From the NCBI RefSeq assembly GCF_027111255.2, contig NZ_CP114285.2, positions 2,170,001 through 2,234,000 on the forward strand: DNA of 64,000 bases, written 5' to 3'. Below are positions 15,842-25,207 of this stretch, one piece after another. Numbering within the stretch: position 1 is the stretch's first letter; each line of letters opens with the position of its first letter. This DNA comes from Flavobacterium flavigenum (GTDB taxonomy: Bacteria; Bacteroidota; Bacteroidia; Flavobacteriales; Flavobacteriaceae). Position numbers and translations under genes: made by a program. Below the pieces are notes generated by a model. It did no database searches. It was given only the letters and a program-made list of their open reading frames with translations, and was not told where the DNA came from.

Positions 15842-18034
15842 TTAATTCGCTACTTCACTAATAAACTTAATCCTCATTAATCGCAATTCGTCAATATCGT
15901 AATCACCATCAAATTCTTTTAAGGCATCTTCAATTTTATCAGATTCTGATTCCATGAAATAATCGTGGATTTCTTCCTGCTGATCATCATCAAGCATATC
16001 ATCAACCCAATATTTGATATTTAATTTAGTTCCGGAATAAACAATTTGTTCCATTTCTTTAATCAGAGCATCCATTGTTAATCCTTTTGCGGAAGCAATA
16101 TCACTTAATGGCAGCTTTCTGTCGATATTCTGAATAATGTATAATTTATTAGCAGAATTAACTCCTGTAGATTTTACAACCAAATCATCCGGACGGATAA
16201 TATCATTATCTTCAACATATCTGCTTATTAAAGCAACAAATTCACCACCATATTTTTTTGCTTTTCCTTCGCCCACCCCATGAATATTATACAATTCCTG
16301 TAATGTAATGGGATATTTCAAAGCCATATCTTCCAGAGAAGGATCCTGAAAAACCACAAAAGGAGGCACACCGAGTTTTTTTGCTACCTTTTTTCGAAGT
16401 TCTTTTAACATTGCGGTCAAAACCTCATCAGAAGTCCCTGATGATTTAGATGATGCTACGATTGATTCATCATCGGCTTCGCTATATTCATGATCTTCAG
16501 ACATCATAAATGAAACGGGATTTTTGATAAAATCCAAACCTTGCTGCGTTATTTTAACAACCCCATATGTTTCAATATCTTTTGACAAATATCCAGATAC
16601 TAAAACCTGACGCAACAATGCCATCCAGTATTTTTCATCATGATCTGAACCGGAACCAAAAAAGGATTGTGTGTCTGTTTTATGAGCCTTAATAACTGCA
16701 TTAATACGACCTATTAAAGTAAATACAATTTCTTTTGATTTATAAATATGTTTGGTATCGCGAACAATCTCCAACAATTTAACAACCTGATCTTTTGCTT
16801 CAATTTTGTTTTTAGGATTTCGTACGTTATCATCCATATCCGCACCATCTCCATCATCAGGAAATTCTTCACCAAAATAATGCAAAAGGAATTTTCTTCT
16901 TGACATTGATGTCTCAGCGTAAGCCACCACTTCCTGCAATAAAGCAAAACCTATTTCCTGTTCTGCCACAGGCTTGCCGGACATAAATTTTTCCAGCTTT
17001 TCTACATCTTTAAAAGAATAATAAGCCAGGCAATGCCCTTCACCTCCGTCGCGTCCTGCACGACCAGTTTCCTGATAATAACTTTCAAGTGATTTTGGAA
17101 TGTCATGGTGAATTACAAAACGAACGTCCGGCTTGTCAATTCCCATTCCGAAGGCAATTGTAGCTACAACTACTTCAACATCCTCCATCAAAAACATATC
17201 CTGATGCTTGGCACGGGTTTTCGCATCCAGACCCGCGTGATACGGAACAGCACTAATTCCATTAACCTGCAAAACTTCAGCAATAGTTTCTACTTTTTTG
17301 CGGCTCAGACAATAAATAATTCCGGATTTTCCTTTATGCTGTTTGATAAAACGAATAATATCCGATTCAATATTTTTAGTTTTAGTACGAACTTCGTAAT
17401 ATAGATTTGGTCTGTTAAATGATGCTTTAAAAGTATTGGCATCAACCATATCCAGATTTTTCAGAATATCTTCCTGAACTTTTGGTGTGGCAGTAGCTGT
17501 AAGTCCAATAATTGGTACTTTACCCAATTGTTTAATAATATTTCTAAGATTCCTGTATTCTGGCCTGAAATCATGCCCCCACTCTGAAATACAATGCGCT
17601 TCATCAATTGCTACAAATGAAATCGGTACACTCTGCAAAAAAGCTACGTATTCTTCTTTTGTCAGCGATTCCGGTGCAACATATAAAAGTTTAGTTAAAC
17701 CAGACGTTATATCCGTTTTAACCTGGGCAATTTCTGTTTTTGTTAAAGATGAATTTAGTACATGAGCGATTCCATTTTCAGAAGAAAGACTCCTGATGGC
17801 ATCCACCTGATTCTTCATTAAAGCAATTAAAGGAGAAACAACAATTGCAGTCCCATCCTTAATCAGAGCGGGCAATTGATAACAAAGAGACTTTCCACCA
17901 CCCGTAGGCATAATTACAAAAGTATTCTTCTCATCTAAAATACTTCTAATGACCTGCTCCTGCAAGCCTTTAAATTGGCTAAAGCCGAAATACTTCTTTA
18001 ATTCTTTATGTATTTCAATTTCGTTTGAACTCAT
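15842..18034 (-). CDS. recQ: ATP-dependent DNA helicase RecQ
   Basis: 730 residues. Helicase motif I TGGGKSLCYQLPA lies near residue 44, motif II DEAHCISEWGHDFR near 143, and motif VI GRAGRDG follows. RecQ-specific zinc and winged-helix parts come next, then an HRDC domain around 530-610 (PFVVFQDPSLEDMA, LYNIHGVGEGKAKKYG). An acidic C-terminal tail ends the protein. It unwinds 3'-5' during recombination repair. The zinc-binding region looks divergent: the canonical four-Cys pattern is not evident in MSRRKFLLHYFGEEF. Divergent from kdsD. Confidence 0.94.
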   Translation of the reverse strand: MSSNEIEIHKELKKYFGFSQFKGLQEQVIRSILDEKNTFVIMPTGGGKSLCYQLPALIKDGTAIVVSPLIALMKNQVDAIRSLSSENGIAHVLNSSLTKTEIAQVKTDITSGLTKLLYVAPESLTKEEYVAFLQSVPISFVAIDEAHCISEWGHDFRPEYRNLRNIIKQLGKVPIIGLTATATPKVQEDILKNLDMVDANTFKASFNRPNLYYEVRTKTKNIESDIIRFIKQHKGKSGIIYCLSRKKVETIAEVLQVNGISAVPYHAGLDAKTRAKHQDMFLMEDVEVVVATIAFGMGIDKPDVRFVIHHDIPKSLESYYQETGRAGRDGGEGHCLAYYSFKDVEKLEKFMSGKPVAEQEIGFALLQEVVAYAETSMSRRKFLLHYFGEEFPDDGDGADMDDNVRNPKNKIEAKDQVVKLLEIVRDTKHIYKSKEIVFTLIGRINAVIKAHKTDTQSFFGSGSDHDEKYWMALLRQVLVSGYLSKDIETYGVVKITQQGLDFIKNPVSFMMSEDHEYSEADDESIVASSKSSGTSDEVLTAMLKELRKKVAKKLGVPPFVVFQDPSLEDMALKYPITLQELYNIHGVGEGKAKKYGGEFVALISRYVEDNDIIRPDDLVVKSTGVNSANKLYIIQNIDRKLPLSDIASAKGLTMDALIKEMEQIVYSGTKLNIKYWVDDMLDDDQQEEIHDYFMESESDKIEDALKEFDGDYDIDELRLMRIKFISEVAN

Positions 18035-18059
18035 TCTTTATATTAATGGATATTTTGTA

Positions 18060-18067
18060 TAAATTTG
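18060..18067 (+). promoter_or_regulatory. Probable -7 element of kdsD
   Basis: TAAATTTG matches TAnnTTTG. It overlaps the TTG at 18065, so that codon cannot be the start if this element is used. It supports the start at TTG 18122. Confidence 0.45.
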
Positions 18068-18121
18068 CAACACATAAAGATACGAATTTCTTTCACACTC
18101 ACAAATTTTAACTTTCCTGAT

Positions 18122-19087
18122 TTGATTACAAAAGAAAACATTTTAGCTATCGCAAAAAAAACAATTCTCTCTGAAAGTGAAGCAATTACTAAGCTAATTG
18201 ATTTTCTTGACGAAAATTTTTACGAAGCTGTTCAACGCATATACGAAACAAAGGGCAGATTAATTGTTACCGGAATCGGAAAAAGTGCCATCATTGCGCA
18301 AAAAATGGTTGCTACTTTTAATTCAACGGGAACACCTTCAATGTTTCTCCACGCATCTGAAGCTATTCATGGCGACTTAGGAATGGTTCAAAATAACGAC
18401 ATCATTATTTGTATTTCAAAAAGCGGAAACAGTCCGGAAATAAAAGCTTTAGTTCCTTTATTAAAACGTTTTGGAAATACTTTGATCGGAATGACAGGCA
18501 ATATAACTTCTTTTTTGGCTAAAGGTTCTGATTATGTTTTAAATACCACTGTTGAAATGGAAGCGTGCCCTATCAATCTGGCTCCTACAAACAGTACAAC
18601 AGCACAGCTTGTAATGGGCGATGCCCTTGCAGTCTGCCTGATGGAAATGCGTGACTTTAAACCAGAAGATTTTGCTGTTTATCATCCAGGCGGGGCTTTA
18701 GGGAAAAAATTATTACTTCGTGTAAAAGACATGATCGAATATTCATTAAAACCTACAGTTCATCCTGAAACATCCGTTAAAAAAGTAATTTTTGAAATTT
18801 CTGAAAAAAGACTGGGTGTAACAGCAGTAGTTGAAAATGAAAAAATAGTTGGAATCATTACTGATGGTGATATTCGAAGAATGCTGAATGACCGCGACAG
18901 TATTGCAGATTTAACCGCAAAAGATATCATGAGCAAAAACCCAAAATTAGTTTCATCTGAAACCATGGCAGTGGATGCACTAAATATTTTAGAAGATTTC
19001 TCTATAACCCAGCTCATTGTTGCTGATAATGGAGAATACAAAGGAGTTTTACATTTACATGACATTTTAAAAGAAGGAATTATATAA
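18122..19087 (+). CDS. kdsD: Arabinose-5-phosphate isomerase (KpsF/GutQ/KdsD family)
   Basis: 321 residues from TTG 18122 (reads MITKENILAIA); no in-frame ATG lies near the N-terminus, and an upstream TTG at 18065 sits inside the likely promoter. The SIS sugar-isomerase domain has TGIGKSAIIAQK, HASEAIHGDLG and ISKSGNSPE. Two CBS domains follow (HPETSVKKV ... KNPKLVSSETM). It makes arabinose-5-phosphate for Kdo and so for LPS. The stop overlaps the tatC start (TAATG). Confidence 0.92.
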   Translation: MITKENILAIAKKTILSESEAITKLIDFLDENFYEAVQRIYETKGRLIVTGIGKSAIIAQKMVATFNSTGTPSMFLHASEAIHGDLGMVQNNDIIICISKSGNSPEIKALVPLLKRFGNTLIGMTGNITSFLAKGSDYVLNTTVEMEACPINLAPTNSTTAQLVMGDALAVCLMEMRDFKPEDFAVYHPGGALGKKLLLRVKDMIEYSLKPTVHPETSVKKVIFEISEKRLGVTAVVENEKIVGIITDGDIRRMLNDRDSIADLTAKDIMSKNPKLVSSETMAVDALNILEDFSITQLIVADNGEYKGVLHLHDILKEGII

Positions 19088-19902
19088 TGGCAAAGAAAAA
19101 CCTTGGCGAAATGTCATTTTTAGACCATCTCGAAGAATTAAGATGGCTTTTAGTCAGAAGCACAATTGCTATTCTTGTAATGGCTTTTGTTACATATTTT
19201 TTTAGTGATTATTTATTTGATGAAATAATCCTGGGACCAACAAAACCTACCTTTTTTACTTATGTATGGTTTTGTGATTTATCACACCAATTAGGTTTTG
19301 CAGACAGCATTTGTATTACTGAACTCAATTTCATTATTCAAAACACTGAAATGGAAGGACAAGTCAATATTTTTGTATGGATGTGTATTTTGGTAGGCTT
19401 CATTTTAGGTTTCCCCTATATTTTATGGGAGCTTTGGAAATTCATCAGCCCTGCTTTATATGAGAAAGAAAGAAAAAATGCTAAAGTGTTTATTTTTACT
19501 TCTTCTCTCCTGTTTTTTTTAGGAGTAATTTTCGGATATTTTGTTGTGATTCCGATGTCCGTGAATTTCGTTGCCACTTTCTCAGTGAGTGATGTAGTAA
19601 AAAATCAATTTACCCTTGATTCTTATATGGGAATGGTAAAAACAAGTGTTCTGGCAGGTGGTTTGTTTTTTGAGTTGCCTATTATCATTTATTTCTTAAC
19701 AAAATTAGGCTTAGTAACTCCGGTTTTTTTAAGAAAATATTGGAAATATGCCGTAGTTCTGATCCTGGTTATAGCAGCAATTGTAACACCTCCTGATGTG
19801 GTAAGTCAGACAATTGTAGCAATACCAATGTTGATTATCTATGAAGTGAGCATCCTAATTTCAAAGATTGTTTATAAAAATAAAGAGAAAGAAAATGTCT
19901 GA
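19087..19902 (+). CDS. tatC: Sec-independent protein translocase TatC
   Basis: 271 residues, six membrane segments. The N-terminal MSFLDHLEELRW is the TatC signature that binds twin-arginine signal peptides; later GFILGFPYILWELWKFISPAL and a Pro-rich loop fit the family. It overlaps kdsD by one base and the next gene by 8 nt, so translation of the three is probably coupled. No tatA is in view. Confidence 0.95.
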   Translation: MAKKNLGEMSFLDHLEELRWLLVRSTIAILVMAFVTYFFSDYLFDEIILGPTKPTFFTYVWFCDLSHQLGFADSICITELNFIIQNTEMEGQVNIFVWMCILVGFILGFPYILWELWKFISPALYEKERKNAKVFIFTSSLLFFLGVIFGYFVVIPMSVNFVATFSVSDVVKNQFTLDSYMGMVKTSVLAGGLFFELPIIIYFLTKLGLVTPVFLRKYWKYAVVLILVIAAIVTPPDVVSQTIVAIPMLIIYEVSILISKIVYKNKEKENV

Positions 19903-20245
19903 TATTATACAAGAGTTTAATGACTATCGTTCTAAAATGAACGAAAAATTACTTGCTGACAACAACAAGATCGTAAAGCGAATTTTTAACCTTGACACTA
20001 ATGCTTATGCACCAGGCGCTCTGGATGTAAAAACAAAAGAGCTTTTGGGCTTAGTAGCTTCAGCAGTTTTACGCTGTGATGATTGTGTAAAATATCATTT
20101 AGAAACCAGCCATAAAGAAGGTGTTACGAAAGAAGAAATGATGGAAGCAATGGGAATCGCAACTTTGGTTGGAGGAACAATTGTAATTCCGCATTTGAGA
20201 AGAGCTTACGAATTCTGGGAAGCACTTGAAGAGTCAGAAAATTAG
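19895..20245 (+). CDS. Carboxymuconolactone decarboxylase-family protein (AhpD-like)
   Basis: 116 residues from ATG 19895 (MSDIIQEFNDYRSK), overlapping the tatC stop by 8 nt. The redox motif CDDCVKYHL (CxxC with following His) is the AhpD-like signature. The protein is likely a small thiol-active hydroperoxidase-type enzyme; the exact substrate is unknown. Third gene of the kdsD-tatC run. Confidence 0.85.
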   Translation: MSDIIQEFNDYRSKMNEKLLADNNKIVKRIFNLDTNAYAPGALDVKTKELLGLVASAVLRCDDCVKYHLETSHKEGVTKEEMMEAMGIATLVGGTIVIPHLRRAYEFWEALEESEN

Positions 20246-20377
20246 ATAATTTGATAATTAGTCAGTTAGATAATTTAACACGATATGTTAATTCATTTAT
20301 TTGATTAATTAATTTTTATTTATTTTGCCGATCTGAGATTGAAATTATCTCATTTTTCAAATTACCTAATTATCTAA
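20242..20377. repeat. Repeated and inverted TTAGATAATT motif upstream of lptB
   Basis: TTAGATAATTT occurs at 20242-20252 and 20266-20276, and its inverse AATTATCTAA at 20368-20377. The region between the CMD gene and lptB (139 nt) is otherwise AT-rich without a gene. It could form a hairpin end for the first operon, or be simple low-complexity DNA. Confidence 0.4.
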
Positions 20378-20384
20378 TTAAACA

Positions 20385-21125
20385 ATGAAATTAAGAGCCG
20401 ATAATTTAATCAAAACTTATAAAGGTCGCAGTGTTGTAAAAGGAATTTCTGTTGAAGTAAACCAAGGAGAAATCGTTGGGCTTTTGGGACCAAATGGTGC
20501 CGGAAAAACAACTTCTTTTTACATGATTGTAGGATTGGTAAAACCAAATCAGGGAAATATTTACCTGGATGATTTGAACATTACTGATTATCCGATGTAC
20601 AAACGTGCACAGCAAGGAATTGGCTATCTGGCGCAAGAAGCATCTGTTTTTAGAAAATTAAGTATTGAAGACAACATATTGAGTGTTTTACAATTAACAA
20701 AACTTTCAAAAGAAGCTCAGATTGCCAAGATGGAAAGTTTAATTGAAGAATTCAGTTTAGAACATATTCGCACTAACCGGGGCGATTTACTTTCCGGAGG
20801 AGAGCGTCGTCGTACCGAAATTGCGCGTGCACTTGCCACAGATCCAAAGTTTATTTTACTAGATGAACCTTTTGCCGGAGTTGATCCGGTTGCTGTAGAA
20901 GACATTCAGCGAATCGTAGCGCAGTTAAAAAACAAAAATATCGGAATTCTGATTACAGATCATAACGTTCAGGAAACTTTGGCAATTACTGACAAAACGT
21001 ACTTAATGTTCGAAGGAGGAATCCTGAAAGCAGGAATTCCTGAAGAATTAGTTGAAGACGAAATGGTACGCCGTGTTTATCTTGGACAAAACTTCGAATT
21101 AAGAAAAAAGAAATTAGAATTCTAA
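20385..21125 (+). CDS. lptB: LPS export ABC transporter ATPase LptB
   Basis: 246 residues. Walker A GPNGAGKTT, Q loop, signature LSGGERRRTEIARAL, Walker B FILLDEPFAGVDP and switch His in ITDHNV are all present. The LSGGERRR and FAGVDP variants are typical of LptB. It powers LPS transport to the outer membrane with LptFG. Its closeness to kdsD fits an LPS link. Ends with a terminator. Confidence 0.94.
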   Translation: MKLRADNLIKTYKGRSVVKGISVEVNQGEIVGLLGPNGAGKTTSFYMIVGLVKPNQGNIYLDDLNITDYPMYKRAQQGIGYLAQEASVFRKLSIEDNILSVLQLTKLSKEAQIAKMESLIEEFSLEHIRTNRGDLLSGGERRRTEIARALATDPKFILLDEPFAGVDPVAVEDIQRIVAQLKNKNIGILITDHNVQETLAITDKTYLMFEGGILKAGIPEELVEDEMVRRVYLGQNFELRKKKLEF

Positions 21126-21143
21126 AAATTCTTAAGCTATATC

Positions 21144-21187
21144 AAATGGTAGGAACTAAAATAGTTATTTAATTCTTACCATTTTTC
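21144..21187 (+). terminator. Terminator of lptB
   Basis: AAATGGTAGGAA pairs with TTCTTACCATTT (one G-U) followed by T5, about 20 nt after the stop. Confidence 0.65.
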
Positions 21188-21214
21188 TTTTTAAAACTCA
21201 CTTTTTTAAAAAAA

Positions 21215-22066
21215 TTAATCAACTGTAATAAACTGCAATTGCTGTAAATCTCCGTTATAAATATTTATATCCACAGTACGATCAATCCCAGGTACGCTCG
21301 CTTTTTCTGTGAACTGCCAAAACAGCCAGTCATCTTCAATTTTTTCTCTGTAAAAATTATAATTGGCAATCCAAAATAGATATCCATCAAATTCATCTTT
21401 CAAAAAATCTGAATAGTATCGTTCTCCTGTATAAATTATTGGACGCACTTTATAATGATTTTCTACTTTTAAAAGCCAGCGTTTTAATCCTTTTTTCAAA
21501 CTATCCAAAGATTGACTCTTCGGTAATTTTTCGATATCCAGAACCGGAGGCAAATCTCCTTTTTCCAGCTTCACTGTCTCAATAAAAAGATTGGCCTGTT
21601 CAATAGAATTTTCATTTGGTCTGTAATAATGATAAGCCCCTCTGATCATTTTATTCTTTTTAGCTCCAATCCAATTTCGTTTAAACTGAAAATCTTTTCT
21701 GTCTTTACCAACAGTTGCCCTTATAAAAACAAAATCAAGCGGATACTTTTGTTCTAAGGTATCAACATATGACCAGCTTATTTTGCCCTGATATTCCGAT
21801 ACATCCAAACCAATTGATTTACCTTCATGTTTTACCAGAACCTGAAAATTACGAATATCTGATAAACGCTTATCTTCAATCTCTTTTTCAGACATTTTAT
21901 TGCTTTTAAAACCTAAATAATAGGCTAGTCCTCTTCGATAATGATAGATTACTGCAACAAAAAGTATGGCGAAAACGGAGAAAGAAATAAAACGTAATAT
22001 CTTGCTAAAAAAGGATCTGCCGGTTTTTCTGGAAGCCGTTTTACGATAAGTGGTTTTTCTGGCCAT
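21215..22066 (-). CDS. Glycoside hydrolase family 25 lysozyme, membrane-anchored
   Basis: 283 residues. A Lys/Arg-rich cytoplasmic N-terminus (1-22) precedes one membrane segment (about 24-43), and the rest is outside the cytoplasm. The GH25 barrel shows GLDVSEYQGKISW, FIRATVG, RGAYHYYRP and PPVLDIEK, with the acidic catalytic residues in place. It cleaves the MurNAc-GlcNAc bond of peptidoglycan, probably for cell-wall turnover. Starts 9 nt after the pssA stop, so the two are co-transcribed. Confidence 0.9.
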   Translation of the reverse strand: MARKTTYRKTASRKTGRSFFSKILRFISFSVFAILFVAVIYHYRRGLAYYLGFKSNKMSEKEIEDKRLSDIRNFQVLVKHEGKSIGLDVSEYQGKISWSYVDTLEQKYPLDFVFIRATVGKDRKDFQFKRNWIGAKKNKMIRGAYHYYRPNENSIEQANLFIETVKLEKGDLPPVLDIEKLPKSQSLDSLKKGLKRWLLKVENHYKVRPIIYTGERYYSDFLKDEFDGYLFWIANYNFYREKIEDDWLFWQFTEKASVPGIDRTVDINIYNGDLQQLQFITVD

Positions 22067-22075
22067 TCTAATAAA

Positions 22076-22792
22076 CTACTTTTTCAAAAATTTATTATTT
22101 ATTACAGATAACAATACATAAAAAATAATAATCACAGGAATTGCACTGAATTGAAGCAACAGAAGCAAAAAGATAGAAATTGCTAAAAAAACAATTTGAA
22201 GCATATTATCTTTGAAAGTAAACTTTTTAATCTTTAAAGCAAATAGTGGGATTTCAGCATTCAAAATATAAGCACTACACAGCACAATAGCTACCAAAAC
22301 CCAATGATTCGTTAAGATTTCGAATAACATGAAAGAATCTGAATATTCAATTACTAAAGGCAGACTCAAAATAAAAAGCGCATTTGCAGGTGTTGGCAAA
22401 CCAATAAATGAATCCGCCTGACGCGTGTCTATATTAAAATTAGCCAGTCGGTAACACGATCCCAAGGTTACAATAAATCCTAAAAACGGAATAAAAACTG
22501 AAGCGGTTACATCATTAGGATTAGCACTTTTTACAAACAAACTGTACATAACATATCCCGGCACTACTCCGCTTGTTACCATATCTGCCAATGAGTCCAA
22601 CTGCAACCCAAGCGGACTTGAAACTTTAAACAACCTTGCAAAAAAACCATCAAAAAAATCAAAAAAGATTCCCAAACAAACCATATAAAAAGCCATTTCA
22701 TAATTTTGTTTAGAAACAAAAACTATTGCAATACAGCCACAGAAAAGGTTAATGAGAGTAATTAAATTAGGAACATGCTTTTTAATATTCAT
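22076..22792 (-). CDS. pssA: CDP-diacylglycerol-serine O-phosphatidyltransferase
   Basis: 238 residues with about seven membrane segments. The CDP-alcohol phosphotransferase motif runs through FDGFFAR ... GLQLDSLAD (DG-x2-AR-x8-G-x3-D-x3-D). It makes phosphatidylserine, precursor of phosphatidylethanolamine. First gene of the pair with the GH25 lysozyme. Confidence 0.93.
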   Translation of the reverse strand: MNIKKHVPNLITLINLFCGCIAIVFVSKQNYEMAFYMVCLGIFFDFFDGFFARLFKVSSPLGLQLDSLADMVTSGVVPGYVMYSLFVKSANPNDVTASVFIPFLGFIVTLGSCYRLANFNIDTRQADSFIGLPTPANALFILSLPLVIEYSDSFMLFEILTNHWVLVAIVLCSAYILNAEIPLFALKIKKFTFKDNMLQIVFLAISIFLLLLLQFSAIPVIIIFYVLLSVINNKFLKK

Positions 22793-22932
22793 CTTTTATA
22801 TTTTTGAAGATTTACAAAGCAAATTTAGCATAATAAGTCATTCTTATACGCGTTTTTAATAGAGTTTTTTCTTCTGATGCCCGACTTTTATATTATTTAT
22901 CGAAAGGAAGAAATAAGCTCGGTAAAAAATTA

Positions 22933-22940
22933 TATTTTTG
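22933..22940 (+). promoter_or_regulatory. Probable -7 element of the PorV/PorQ-family gene
   Basis: TATTTTTG, 41 nt before the TTG start at 22982. It lies inside the longer frame that begins at 22877, which argues against that longer start. Confidence 0.45.
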
Positions 22941-22981
22941 GTAAAAATTTAAACAAGCTCAGGTTTGAAAAAATAAATGCC

Positions 22982-24049
22982 TTGAAAAAAATCTTAGTAT
23001 TTTTATTATTTTGGAATTGCACATCACATTATGCACAGACGGTTCGAAAATATTCGAATGAGTTTATGAATATTGGTGTTGATGCTGCTGCCCTGGCAAT
23101 GTCAAGTGCTGTTGTTGCTTCGACTAATGATGTCAATTCTGTCTATTGGAATCCGGCGGGGCTTACGCATCTTGAAGACCATCAGATTTCATTAATGCAC
23201 GCCAGTTATTTTGCCAATATCGCACAATACGATTATATCGGATATGCAAGCCCCATTGATGAGAGAAGCGCCTGGGGAATCTCGATGATTCGCTTTGGAG
23301 TAGATGACATTATGGATACTACGCAACTAATCGATAATCAGGGAAATATTGATTACAACCGCATAAGTTTGTTTTCTACCGCTGATTATGGTTTTACGTT
23401 TTCATATGCTAGAAAATTACCTATTGAAGGTTTTCAATATGGTGTAAATGCTAAAATCATCAGACGTGTCATTGGGAAATTTGCCAACTCCTGGGGATTT
23501 GGTTTTGACTTTGGTCTTCAGTTTGAAAGAAACGACTGGAAATTCGGATTGATGTTGCGCGATATAACGACTACTTACAATGTTTGGAATATTGACGAAG
23601 AAGAATATAAAAAAATCTCAAATGCCATTCCGGGTGAAAATCAGGAACTGCCGGAAAGCACTGAAATTACATTACCGAAAGCACAATTAGGCGTTTCAAA
23701 AAAGTTTGAATTTCATAATGACACAAGTCTTTTGGTTGCCACAAATTTAAATATGCGTTTTGAACAAACCAACGATATTATTTCATCTAATATTGTAAGT
23801 ATTGATCCCGCAGTTGGATTTGAATTTGGTTACACAGAACTTGTTTTTTTAAGAGCAGGGGCAGGAAATTTTCAAAATGTGACCCAATTAGATAATTCAG
23901 AAAAATTAAATTTTCAGCCTAATATTGGTCTTGGTTTTAAGTATAAAGGAATTCAGGTTGATTATGCACTGACCGATTTAGGAAATCAAAGTACTGCTTT
24001 ATATTCTAATATTTTTTCACTTAAAGTAGATTTAGGAATCTTTAGATAA
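22982..24049 (+). CDS. PorV/PorQ-family outer-membrane protein
   Basis: 355 residues from TTG 22982, which gives a proper signal peptide (MKKILVFLLFWNCTSHYAQ). The frame opens earlier (ATG 22877), but those 35 residues are charged and would bury the signal. The mature protein starts with KYSNEFMNIGVDAAALAMSS and NDVNSVYWNPAGL, the typical N-terminus of FadL-fold PorV/PorQ proteins of the type IX secretion field. It may be the accessory form called PorV2. Role inferred: outer-membrane barrel that assists T9SS. The Lnb-like gene follows 25 nt later. Confidence 0.85.
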   Translation: MKKILVFLLFWNCTSHYAQTVRKYSNEFMNIGVDAAALAMSSAVVASTNDVNSVYWNPAGLTHLEDHQISLMHASYFANIAQYDYIGYASPIDERSAWGISMIRFGVDDIMDTTQLIDNQGNIDYNRISLFSTADYGFTFSYARKLPIEGFQYGVNAKIIRRVIGKFANSWGFGFDFGLQFERNDWKFGLMLRDITTTYNVWNIDEEEYKKISNAIPGENQELPESTEITLPKAQLGVSKKFEFHNDTSLLVATNLNMRFEQTNDIISSNIVSIDPAVGFEFGYTELVFLRAGAGNFQNVTQLDNSEKLNFQPNIGLGFKYKGIQVDYALTDLGNQSTALYSNIFSLKVDLGIFR

Positions 24050-24074
24050 GATTTATTATTAAAAAAATCCAGCC

Positions 24075-25205
24075 ATGAGAGGTTTTACGTTTCAAAAAAT
24101 AATGTTGTTATTACTGATGTTCAATTTTAGTTTTGGACAAAGTTTACCCTTATCACAAAAAGCACATGTAAGTGTATTAACTTGTGGTCTTGGCAACGAA
24201 TCGTATTCTTTTTTTGGACATACTGCTATACGTGTTGCTGATCCTGCAAACAATATTGATGTTGTATATAATTATGGTGCTTTTGATTTTAGGACTCCTA
24301 ATTTTGTTGCTAAATTTGCGAAAGGTGATTTACAATATTTTGTAATTGCGCATTCTTTCGTCGATTTTATAAATGAATATAATGCCGAAAAAAGAAGCAT
24401 TTATGAACAAGAACTCCTTATTCCACAAGACGCAAAACAAAAACTTTTTGATAATTTAAACACTACCCTGCTTTCGGAAGATCGCTATTATACTTATAAA
24501 TTTATTGATAAAAACTGCACTTCCATGGTAGTAGATATCATTAATAAAACATTAAATAGAAAGGTAATTACCAAAAAAGGAGATACTGAAAAAACGTATA
24601 GAAGCATATTGTTTCCTTACTTTTATGGTCATTTTTACGAGAAGTTAGGAACGAGTATCATTTTTGGAACTAAAGTAGATCAGTTAGGCACTAAAATTTT
24701 CCTCCCATTTGAATTAAAAAACAGTTTAGAAAAAACAACTTTTCAAAACCATGCTTTTGTGAGTAAAAGCAAAACACTTTTAAGTTTTAAAAAAGATACA
24801 CCAGTTTCATGGTGGAATAACATTTACAGTTATATTATGATTCTTGGTTTTATCATCCTAATAAATAAAAGATTTATTGACAAAATCTATTTGTTTATTC
24901 TATCCTTAATGGGAATCTTTTTTGTTTCGATGGGATTTTATTCTTTCCACCATGAATTGGCAATGAACTATAATGTCCTTTTATTTAGTCCGTTGTTATT
25001 GATGCTGATAGCTTTTTCAGCGATTAATAACAAAAGATGGACTTATAAATTTGCTGTATTTCATTTGGTCTTATTACTTATTTATGCACTTTTTATAATT
25101 AACAAAGCGCATTTTTTCATCGTTTTACCAATAATAATTACAACTGGTGTTGTTTTGGTAAGAGTAGCTATTAGAAATAAAAAAAGAATACCAATAATAA
25201 TCTAA
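24075..25205 (+). CDS. lnb: DUF4105 protein, probable lipoprotein N-acyltransferase Lnb
   Basis: 376 residues. A signal sequence (1-21) leads to a periplasmic DUF4105 domain (about 30-245) with the conserved SFFGHTAIRV His block and the DKNCTSMVVDII Cys block. Four to five membrane segments follow to the C-terminus. In Bacteroides this family was identified as Lnb, which adds the third acyl chain to lipoproteins in organisms lacking Lnt. The His and Cys expected for catalysis are present. It is the second gene after the PorV/PorQ protein. Family assignment is strong; the enzymatic role is by family. Confidence 0.8.
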   Translation: MRGFTFQKIMLLLLMFNFSFGQSLPLSQKAHVSVLTCGLGNESYSFFGHTAIRVADPANNIDVVYNYGAFDFRTPNFVAKFAKGDLQYFVIAHSFVDFINEYNAEKRSIYEQELLIPQDAKQKLFDNLNTTLLSEDRYYTYKFIDKNCTSMVVDIINKTLNRKVITKKGDTEKTYRSILFPYFYGHFYEKLGTSIIFGTKVDQLGTKIFLPFELKNSLEKTTFQNHAFVSKSKTLLSFKKDTPVSWWNNIYSYIMILGFIILINKRFIDKIYLFILSLMGIFFVSMGFYSFHHELAMNYNVLLFSPLLLMLIAFSAINNKRWTYKFAVFHLVLLLIYALFIINKAHFFIVLPIIITTGVVLVRVAIRNKKRIPIII

Positions 25206-25207
25206 GT

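Noticed and set aside
17105..17404. Plus-strand open frames inside recQ (17105-17404 and 17487-17765)
   Set aside because: Both are antisense to intact helicase motifs and lack any domain signal.
20242..20377. Short direct and inverted repeats as a CRISPR or attachment site
   Set aside because: Copies are only 10-11 bp, irregularly spaced, without spacers or integrase; more likely low-complexity intergenic DNA.
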